Assembly: GCF_008728515.1 (NCBI RefSeq)
Contig: NC_044981.1
Coordinates: forward strand, 133,425,937 to 133,489,936
Direction of reading: 5' to 3'
Length of the DNA: 64,000 nt
Source of the DNA: Papio anubis
Lineage: Eukaryota; Chordata; Mammalia; Primates; Cercopithecidae
A program made the translations under genes and the position numbers. Position 1 is the first letter of the stretch; every line of letters begins with the position of its first letter. This document shows positions 54,481-64,000 of the stretch, piece after piece. The notes under the pieces are model-generated. The model had not been told where the DNA came from. It ran no database searches and worked only from the letters and a program-made list of their open reading frames with translations.

Positions 54481-55392
54481 ATGTGCCTGGGTAAGATCAG
54501 CATCTGAATGAATGTAGCTAGAGAAACAAATTGCTGCAAGGATTGAGTCCCAGCAATACCACTACGCGGATTTCAGAGTCATGAAGAAAACTGAGAAGGA
54601 GCAGTGTTTGAATTTGAACATCTCCAGAATACCATGGCCTGGGAAGCAAATTGAGCAAAGGGTTTCAAGAAGAATGGGGTGATTCACAGTGGCAAACATG
54701 GCTGTTAGATCTAGTAAGGTGAACACTGGTGGCCGTACATTAGCCATTGGTTCCAATATAGAAGAGCAGGTGATAGCCTGTTTTTAGTAATTCAAAGGAG
54801 AATGGATGAAGAGAAATTATAGACAGGGGATAGACAGCTCTCCATTGTATGGAAGGAGAAGAATGAAGCGGTTACTCAGAAGGGAAATGAATCAGGAGAG
54901 TTTGTTTTTGTTTTTAAGGTGGAAAAAAAAGTGACAAGAAGGAGGGGAGATTAGCTAGAGTGATGTTGTCAAGCGGGAGATGGGTAGAATTGAGAACATA
55001 TAGGGAAGATGTGATCTTTTCTGGAAACAAGAATAGTTCATTCACAGTAATAGAAAAGAGTCATAATAATTGGGCACACATGCAGAAAAATGGGTGCATG
55101 CAGTAGTGGCAGCTTGTTACCTCTCTTCTGATAGCTTCTAAATTCTCAATGAAGTAAGAAGCAACACCATGAACTGAGGGTAAGGATTGGAGGGGGTGAG
55201 AGGAGAGGTTTAGGCTTGAGGATGGAGAGGAAGGTATGAAATAATCAACTAGGAATGTGGAAAAGAAAAAGGATGAGAGATTGCAGAGCAGCAAAAAGGG
55301 TCCATCTGAAGAGAGTGATCATGAATTTAAGGTGAGATTAGATGGCACAATTGTCTTTTTCTACAGCCACGTTCAGTTTAGGAGGTGCAGGT

Positions 55393-56010
<618 letters not shown>

Positions 56011-56252
56011 TCAAATGGAGACCAGAGAGGTACACGAAACTGAAAGTTAAGAGTGTGGAAGAGTTAAGATTATGGACATTAAAATCACTAAGAATGATGA
56101 CAGGAGTAGTGCTAGGGAAAATGACAATTAGACAGGGAAAATCAGCAAGGAAGGACGTGGGGTATTTAAAGGTTAGTAGGTGACTTCGACAAGCAGATGG
56201 AGAGGGGCGCACATAGAGGGAAGCATGAGAGTCAAAGCTGGGTGCTGTAGAG

Positions 56253-56788
56253 CAGCGTCTCCAATGTTTTCGGCACCAGGGACTGGTTTCGTGGAAGGCA
56301 ATTTTTCCATGGACTAGGATTGGAGGATGGTTTTGTGATGATGCAAGCACATTACATTTACTGTGCACTTAATTTCTATTATTATTACATTGTAATATAT
56401 AATGAAATAATTATACGACTCACCATAACATAGAATCAGTGGGAGCCCTAAGCTTGTTTTCCTGCAACTAGACAGTTCCATCTTGGGGTGATGGGAGACA
56501 GTGACAGATCGTCGATCATCAGGCATTAGATTCTCAGAAGGAGCACACAACCTAGATCCCTCGCATGCGCAGTTCACAATAGGGTGTGTGCTCATATGAG
56601 AATCTAATGCTGTCTCTGATCTGACAGGAGGTGGAGCTCAGGCAGTTCAGTAATACCAGGAATGAGGAGCAGCTGTAAATGCTAATGAAGCTTGCTCCTT
56701 TGTCTGCTGCTTGCCTCCTGCTATGTAGTCCGGTTTCTAAAAGGCCACGGACCAATATTTGTCTGTGGCCCAGGGGTTGTGGACCCTG
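56253..56788. mobile_element. MER1 hAT-Charlie DNA transposon
   Basis: A 536-bp element with ends cagcgtctccaatgttttcg and ggttgtggaccctg, and the MER1 body aggcaatttttccatggact, gtgcacttaatttctattat. Flanked by 8-bp ctgtagag (56245-56252) and atgtagag (56789-56796). An internal inverted repeat, gcattagattctca and tgagaatctaatgc, lies at 56523-56536 and 56597-56610. No transposase is encoded. Confidence 0.92.
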
Positions 56789-56894
56789 ATGTAGAGGAGG
56801 ATGGATAATATAAAACTGGCAGCGAGGAGCAGAAAATCCTGCCCCACTTTCAGACTCAGGGGAATGAAGAGAGTGAAAGAAAGTGATGGCTACT

Positions 56895-57199
56895 GCAGCT
56901 GGGCGTGGTGGTCATGCCTGTAATCCCAGCACTTTGGGAGGCCAAGGCAGATGGATTACCTGAGGTTAGGAGTTCAAGACCAGCCCAGACAACATGGTGA
57001 AATCCCGTCTCTACTAAAAATACAAAAAATTAGCCAGGTATAGTGGCGTGAGCCTGTAGTCCCAGCTACTCAGGAGACTGAGGCATGAGAATCACTTGAA
57101 CCCAGGAGGTGGAGGTTGCAGTGAGCCAAGATCGCCACTGCCCTCCAGCCTGGGCGACAGAGAGAGTCAGCGTCTCAGGAAAAAAAAAAAAAAAAAGGG
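56895..57199 (+). mobile_element. Alu (S-like), full length
   Basis: Full Alu flanked by a perfect 12-bp duplication gtgatggctact at 56883-56894 and 57200-57211. Confidence 0.96.
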
Positions 57200-58153
57200 G
57201 TGATGGCTACTCCTTAAGAGGGCTGCCAGGGCAGCAGCATGCGAAGTGCGAGCTGGGTTTCAGTCAGCATGGTGGAGAGAACATTGAGGGAAGAGGAGGA
57301 TTCTGCAGGGGATTTTGCCTATTTTGACCATGAGTGCCACAAGGCTCAGTAGAATAGTTTCAGAAGATGAGCAGAGGTAGGAGATGGGCTTAACAAAGAT
57401 GAGCAGTAGGCAGATTACAGTTTGGGGGACAAGTGGTGACAGGGGCAACCTGAATTTCTTACAGTGACTACAATAAAAAGGGTGGAACACATGATTGTTC
57501 TGATTGTTCTAATGTAGACGGTAGTGGTAGAGAGTGCAGGGTGCTAGCAGAAACATAAAAAAAAAAAGAGTGACCTTAATTATAAGGGAAATGGGTAAAT
57601 TATGGGACATCCAAACAAAGATTTTAAAGATTTTAAATAATATCTAACAACATAATACAACCTCATGATAGGTAAAAATTTAAGGGACAAGACATAAAAC
57701 TGCATCAATGATGTTATATAAATCTTATTCACAAACACATGTAAAAATTGGTGGGAAATACTTAAAATATTAAAATTTTATCTTATGTTGCATTTGGGGT
57801 GAATTTTTTCTTCTTAATTCTTTTCTGTAATTTCCAAATTTTATATAAAGTTTATCTATAAGAAAATAATCAGAAAAAAAGGCACATGTAATTTCTAAAT
57901 ACGTATGTCTTCTGGTGCTCTTCTAAGATGCTGCTAAAATTCTATTTTTTGACACGCACAGTGGTTCTCCCAGTTATTTTTTCCTTACTTTTTAAAATGT
58001 AGACTCTGTGAATATCTTTTTCCCCTGCATATTTTGTTTCACACACACGGTTGTGTTCCCTTGCAGTTTAGCCGGCCTCTGAGTGCAGATGCTGAGCATG
58101 TGTAAAGAGAAATGAGCACATGGGCCTAGTTCAAGAAAGGCTCAGAGGACTAC

Positions 58154-58288
58154 CTGGCATATCGATGTTTCAGGGTCACACAGGCTGCTGTGTCCATTAC
58201 ATTGACATGGAACACAGGTGCCCAGGGTTGGTCCAGGGGTGCGGCCACCTGGTTGAGAACGCAGTCGATAAAATCCTGGCAAGCATGC
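58154..58288 (-). CDS. LAMA2: LAMA2 exon 29: LE module end and start of next LE
   Basis: This 135-nt exon encodes 45 codons in phase 0/0, beginning ACLPGFYRLR and ending DPETSICQ. The acceptor is a pyrimidine run ending in CAG at 58289. The donor is CAG|GTAGTC, with a non-consensus T at +5. The first part completes the LE module split by the second laminin IV (L4) domain. From VPCQCNG onward it opens the next eight-cysteine LE module, which finishes in exon 30. LE modules are secreted, disulfide-bonded rods in the short arm of the chain. The exon is symmetric, so skipping it would keep the frame. By human numbering it covers residues 1393-1437. A plus-strand open frame over the same stretch is a shadow of the exon. 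Confidence 0.96.
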
Positions 58289-59694
58289 CTGAAAGAAAAG
58301 GAAGCCAATTAGGACAGCCAAGTTAGAAATCTTGCATTAGCATGCTTGAGCTCTTCAGTGGCTGCAAAGACAGACTGGCCTTCCCCTACCTGTGGCAGGG
58401 GCAACATCACTTACAAACACAAGTGCCAATTTTGATACCTAATGGGTATTTCTTCCTGGTCTCCAAGGTGTTCAGGCGGCATCTATGTGTAATCAGACTT
58501 TAACCAAGGAAAGCTTTTATTTGTAGATACAACTCAGCCTGAAAGAGCTCCAAAGAGTCTTTTTCTTGAAAAAGAGGTTTGTTTTTAAATAACATTGTCA
58601 TATGGAATAAAGACAATTCCAATGTCTTTAACACCTAAAATATGCTTTTACTGTGCTTGATGGATAACTAGCATATGTCCAATGAAACACAGCAAAAAAT
58701 TAAATAAAAAGTGTTATGGATGCATTATTTATACTGATATAATTTAAAGACTATAAAAGTAAGAAATCCAAAATAATAAAAGCTCTGCATGTCTTGGGAC
58801 TATTAGACCACCAATAAAATTTATCTTTCCCTGATATAATTTTTTTCATCTTGCAATAAAATTCTGAAAGCAAACAGAAAACTTCTAGTGAAGCTGACAT
58901 ATGCAAAATCAAGACTTCCACCTTCATTTGGGTTTATTATGAAAATGTATCAACAAACATCTTCGGCTTTCTGGAAGGCAGTCCACAGCTCTGGAATGAG
59001 GATGAGAACTGTCTTGTGTTTCCGGCTCAGCCCTCTCCTCACGCATAGCTGCAGACATTGCTTGATTTATGAATAAAAGGTGGAAGTCAGTTTCTCAAAT
59101 CCCAAGGAGAATTACAAGGGGACTATTTTACCACCTTGGTTAAGTAGGATTTTTTTTTTCCACTTAAAAATCTTATGCCCATTGATGAAAGAAGAGTGAT
59201 CGCTGACTAAGCAAGAAAAAATATCAGACTAAGAATTTTCTAGTGCCTCCACATCCTTTTGGTTCTGGCCTAGACAGTCCAGAGACAAATATACAAAGAG
59301 GCTCCTTATAAAAAGATCTAGTTTAATAGCCAGCACCCTTCTTGTTTATTTAGATTTGGATAACGCAAAAGTACCTCAATTAAGCACTTAATCAAGAGAC
59401 TCTGCTTTTATCATATCCTAAAAGAAATTCTAATGAGATTTCATAATGTCCCAACTTTCAGCAAGCTGACAGACAAAACTGAGAAACTGAGAACAGTATT
59501 CAAGATATTTTGAGTCTTATTTTTCTTACGGTGGACATAATCATATAATTTAACAAAATTTGTAAATATTGTTTAAAAAGCAAGGTTCATTTTTGCCATT
59601 ATTATTGAATAAGTACTGGAAATGATGGTTGAGGAATTAATTTAAGCATAACTGAAGAAATAAACCAAGATCCATTTAAAAGTGGTTCATAGTG

Positions 59695-59987
59695 GCCAGG
59701 CGTGGTGGCTCATGCCTATAATCCCAGCACTTTGGGAGGCCGAGGCAGGCAGATCACAAGGTCAGGAGATTGAGACCATCCTGGCTAACACGGTGAATCC
59801 CCGTCTCTACTAAAAATACAAAAAATTAGCTGGGCATGGTGGCGGGGGCCTGTAGTTCCAGCTACTCCTTAAGTTGAGGCAGGAGAATGGTGTGAACCCA
59901 GGAGGCAGAGTTGGCAGTGAGCCGAGATCACAACACTGCACTCTAGCCTGGGCGACAGAGTGAGACTCCATCTCAAAGAAAAAAAAA
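59695..59987 (+). mobile_element. Alu (Y/S-like), full length
   Basis: Full Alu flanked by a 17-bp duplication with one difference, aaaagtggttcatagtg at 59678-59694 and aaaagtggctcatagtg at 59988-60004. Confidence 0.96.
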
Positions 59988-60080
59988 AAAAGTGGCTCAT
60001 AGTGTGGCTTATTCCAATTCTTTAACAAGCTGACCACTGAATAAAATGGGATTTTCTGTGCATGGATTTCATCCTTGAAA

Positions 60081-60110
60081 ATATATATATATATATACAC
60101 ACACACACAT
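60081..60110 (+). repeat. (AT)n(AC)n microsatellite
   Basis: atatatatatatata followed by cacacacacaca. Confidence 0.9.
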
Positions 60111-60151
60111 AGTTGTATTATTGACATACTTGCTAGGTGCATGCATGTGTG

Positions 60152-60222
60152 TTATTATGAGAGACAGGCCTTTATCTCTGTAATCTCTTTACTAAGTTAT
60201 TACTGTAATTACTGTCCATAAA
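60152..60222 (+). repeat. Dispersed 70-bp repeat, copy 1
   Basis: Pairs with 63744-63812: shared ttattatgagaga, ggcctttat, aatctct and attactgtct/attactgtcc. About 10% mismatch and one 2-base gap. Confidence 0.85.
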
Positions 60223-60623
60223 AATTTGTATGAAAAATCACACAAATTGAGAGGAAGTTTCTAGCTTCACTTTAAACTCAAACAAAAGTTTAAAATAAAT
60301 CTTGGAAGAAAAAGAAAGACAAGAAACAATACTCCTCACGGAGGAATTATACAAAGTTTAGCGTTGTAGGCCCAAACGTGAAGGTGAGCCCTAAGGTGAA
60401 GTCTACTCTAACGCACTACACATTTTTCTTATTACTGTGGCTTTCCCTGGCAGGCAGCCTGACACAATAGAAAAGCACCCGCAGTGGGAGTCTGTGGTCT
60501 GGTCCACCCATAGAGGAGGTGGACTCAATTCCTTTGGGGGAGAGTTGAGGCCCGGGTTTGTTTTAAAACTCTTAGGAGAGTCTAATAAGCTATTAGGGTG
60601 CAGCATCACTGGCAAGCTCCTTA

Positions 60624-61040
<417 letters not shown>

Positions 61041-61208
61041 TTATGTTAGTTTTGTCTGAGAGATATGGGCAAGTTACTTTGAGATACAGTTTCCTCATCC
61101 CACAAATGAGCAGGTTAACTCAGATGACTTCTAAAGTGTCTTTCAATTTCAACATTTTAGATTAGTTTTGATTTATTTTGTGTCCTGATGGATTCAATTT
61201 CTATGAGG

Positions 61209-61209
61209 T

Positions 61210-61244
<35 letters not shown>
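61209..61244 (+). repeat. (GA)n microsatellite
   Basis: About 18 uninterrupted GA units. Confidence 0.95.
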
Positions 61245-61249
<5 letters not shown>

Positions 61250-61834
61250 TGACAATGCAAAAATCAGAAACTTAAAACATTAAAAAAAAAAAAGACACAC
61301 AGAAAGTCTCTCTTTTCCTTGATAATTTTGTATCATTCTTTCAATTAAAAAAAATTTTAGGGTGTTTTTCAATATTGATTGTTTTTCTTCTTGGTGAACT
61401 GCGACAAAGTTCATGAGAATGATTATGTTTAAATTGGAAGCAAAAAAATTACTTTTTGAGTCCCATCTAAAATCCTTTCTGGAACACAATGGCGAATTAA
61501 AGAAAAGTAAATAAATACCTTCCTGAGCTCCTCTTCCTCATTTCTACTCTAATTTAAACTTTTCCAAAGTTCTCTTCCTCAGTGTTGAAATTATTCATGG
61601 CTCAATTTTCTTCTGCTCTCCTCTATCTTTAATTTATTTCCATAATGTATTGTTTCATCAAAACATCAGATCGAATTTACACAAAAATGTGGGAGGGTAG
61701 AGAGGAGAGAATGAAGCAGACAGTAGAGAGCCATCATATCCTAGGCTCAGGGCTGCACACTGTGCTCCTTTCTTTCTTCAGAGTTTAGTAATAAAAATAG
61801 ATACTTGTGCTGGAGCTCATAAAAACACTCAATC

Positions 61835-61962
61835 TTGTATCTTTGCATGGATTTTGCAATCCAGTAGACCCAGGTTTAATTCCTGTTCCACCACTTTGTA
61901 TGTAGTAAGGTTTTGAATACTGCGTGCCTCGGTTTCCTCACCTAGAATGTAGGAATATTGTA
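61835..61962 (+). mobile_element. MIR, left part, split by MER2
   Basis: cagtagacccaggtttaatt, cctgttccaccactttgtat and gcctcggtttcctcacctag follow the MIR core. The element stops at the MER2 insertion. Confidence 0.75.
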
Positions 61963-62315
61963 CAGTCATGCGCTGCTGCATAATGACATTTTGGTCAATG
62001 ATAGGACCATGTATACGACAGTAGTCCCATAAGATTATAGAACTATATTTTTACTGTACCTTTGCTATGTTTAAATATGTTTAGATATGCAAATACTTAC
62101 CATTATGTTACAATTGCCTACTGTATTCAGTACCAATAACATGCTGTGCAGGTTCGTAGTCTAGGAGCAACAGGCTATCCAATGCAGCCTAGGTGTGTAG
62201 CAGGCTCTACCATTTAGATTTGTGTATGTACACTCCATGATGTTTGCACAACGAAGAAATCACCTAACAATACATTTCTCAGAACGTATCCCTGTCGTTA
62301 AGCAGCACATGACTG
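61963..62315. mobile_element. MER2 (Tigger-type) DNA transposon
   Basis: A 353-bp element with inverted ends (cagtcatgcgctgctgcata and gtcgttaagcagcacatgac then tg), flanked by the TA dinucleotide on each side. The interior ccataagattatagaactat, accattatgttacaattgcc and gcagcctaggtgtgtagcag matches MER2. Orientation relative to the published consensus is not assigned. No transposase. Confidence 0.92.
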
Positions 62316-62317
62316 TA

Positions 62318-62580
62318 TAATATAATAGCTGAGTACAAGTTTACCTAGGTTTTGGGAACAGACTCACTGAGGTTTGAATTGCTGTGTGGGTGTGTGATCA
62401 TGGGCTTCAATTCTCTCACCTGTAAAATGGAGATCATAAATTATAGTCGATGATGTTGGTGTAACTGTACTGGGAAAGGTACGGGAGATAGTAAGCACTC
62501 AATCAATGGTAGGTTCTGTGTTTCACAGGGTTGATATGAGGATAACTTGAGATAAAGTATGTTTAATAGTTGACATACAT
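62318..62580 (+). mobile_element. MIR-like sequence right of MER2
   Basis: ttctctcacctgtaaaatgg, agatcataaattatagtc and ggagatagtaagcactcaat are MIR core and tail phrases. The first part again resembles a MIR start (actgaggtttgaattgctgt), so this may be a second copy and not just the continuation of the left part. Confidence 0.6.
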
Positions 62581-63743
62581 AAATCAATAGGTTTCTCTAT
62601 TTCAAATAGTTTTTTCAATGTAATTGTTGGAAATAAACTACAAATAAAGACACCATGATTGTTTTAGGTTATATTTGTAAACAAAATTATAATATAACTT
62701 ACCCATGCCATTTTCCTCAAAACTTGTCTGTACATGAAAACAGAGACTTTGGGTCTCCGGTGTGCAACAGAAGTGATAAAGGATAGATGTGTGCATGTGT
62801 AAGTAGCTAAGACTATTTTTACATTTTGCCTTTTGGGTTTATGAGTTGACGATAGGTATAAATTATTTGGAGATTTAAAAAAATCAGTTTTAGTAGCCAC
62901 AAGGGACAGCTTCTGAGTGGCGACCCGATACACACAGGCCATTCAACTGTGAGCCTAAAGCCCTATTAAAATATGGGAAGAGAGGATAGAAGCTGAAACT
63001 ATGAAAACATGACCTTGAGATCACTGACAAATTTCTGATTTCCATATTACTGCAGAGAGCTGCACATGCAATGCTGAATAGTTTCCATTTTTAAGAAAGA
63101 AAGTCATAAGTCAGAATGATACCTGCATATAACCTTTTAACTGCATAGAGCTCAGTTTAGGTCAGTTTGGGCAATAACCTACATTTAATGTAACTCAAAG
63201 GCAGGTTAAATAAAGCATAACAAACTCAAGGGCTCCAACACCAAGACATTTGGTGAGGAAATGGTGTCCTTTGTTTGACTCCTGAAGGTAATCTGGACCC
63301 TTCGGGAATAGTAAATTAGAATAATTAGGCATTTCTAGAACTAACATTTTTAATGACCACGGCTGCAGTGTCATCACAGTACAGGTAACAGGCAAAGGCT
63401 AAGTGTCTTTACAACTGGCTATATTTTAGCAGTAACTGATACTTAATTTTGTTTACTTGCAACCATATTGTGGATTAAAACATGAAATAAAATAGCCTGT
63501 AGATGCAGACATCTCTAGAATACTATACATTTTGTAAAAATATTGTAGAGGAATTGCTTTGTGTGTTCATGACCCAAAGCATATGTTACTGGAATGGGAT
63601 GTATTATTTCAAAACTGTCCTGAGCTCTTGCTTTGATGATAAGATTTTATGCCTGGGTAATGACACTTAGGAATCAAGATGAATTATAAATAAGATGTAT
63701 TATGGATTAGAGGCCACGGGTTGTGGAAAACACTTCAGGTACC

Positions 63744-63812
63744 TTATTATGAGAGATAGGCCTTTATTTCTAATCTCTCTACTAAGATATTACTGCAATT
63801 ACTGTCTGTAAA
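63744..63812 (+). repeat. Dispersed 70-bp repeat, copy 2
   Basis: Partner of 60152-60222, same orientation, about 3.6 kb away. Confidence 0.85.
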
Positions 63813-64000
63813 TAGATGCTTAAGTGAAAGTCATGGGACGGTGAAGCCACAAATGCAGATGACAATTTGTACATATTCTTAGTTTTTCCTGATTTTCATT
63901 TATCATTTGCTTTATTTGTGCTCATTTACATTTTCATATAATGATGGAAAATGACTCAAATTAATGGGAAAGCATGTATTTGAATGTATTATTTAAAAAG

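Noticed and set aside
54562..54756. Possible small gene with LLDL motif
   Set aside because: It is a decayed L2 reverse-transcriptase fragment, not a host gene.

Overview
The window is nuclear DNA from a primate, most likely an Old World monkey such as a macaque or baboon. Alu, L1, L2, MIR, MaLR, hAT-Charlie (MER1) and Tigger (MER2) repeats fill most of it. The youngest-looking Alu (18309-18608, minus strand) ends in the variant 'ggcttgagccaccgcgcc', which I associate with Old World monkey AluY subfamilies; the human AluY form is 'ggcgtgagcc'. The species call is inference from this and from a few amino-acid differences from human laminin alpha-2.

Only one gene is supported. It is LAMA2 (laminin alpha-2 chain, merosin), on the minus strand, so its 5' side lies at high coordinates. 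Seven internal exons can be placed to the base. They are at 58288-58154, 44057-43933, 37031-36945, 33165-32972, 19778-19636, 15460-15362 and 2602-2491, with lengths 135, 125, 87, 194, 143, 99 and 112 nt. All have AG/GT borders and matching phases, and they join into one 895-nt open frame. By recalled human numbering they are exons 29-35, about c.4177-5071, residues 1393 to about 1691. They encode the end of the LE module that follows the second laminin IV domain, three complete eight-cysteine LE modules, and the start of the long-arm coiled coil with its Cys-x-x-x-Cys pair. The start codon, promoter, laminin G domains and 3' end lie outside the window.

Layout from low to high coordinates: part of intron 35 with a 366-bp CCTT-type pyrimidine tract (1-2490); exon 35; intron 34 with L2, L1 and Alu copies (2603-15361); exon 34; intron 33 with Alu, MaLR LTR and hAT copies (15461-19635); exon 33; intron 32 (19779-32971); exon 32; intron 31 (33166-36944); exon 31; intron 30 (37032-43932); exon 30; intron 29, the most rearranged part, with a 202-bp direct repeat and a 3-kb L2 relic (44058-58153); exon 29; and part of intron 28 (58289-64000).

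I found no second gene, RNA gene, CRISPR array, provirus with internal genes or unknown biological system. The observations worth checking are structural: a 202-bp duplication flanking an L2/Alu block with a perfect hairpin at one edge, two LTR copies sharing the same fold-back junction, a 27-bp Alu stub with perfect target-site duplications, a likely sequencing-error patch in one Alu, and a weak splice donor at an in-frame exon.
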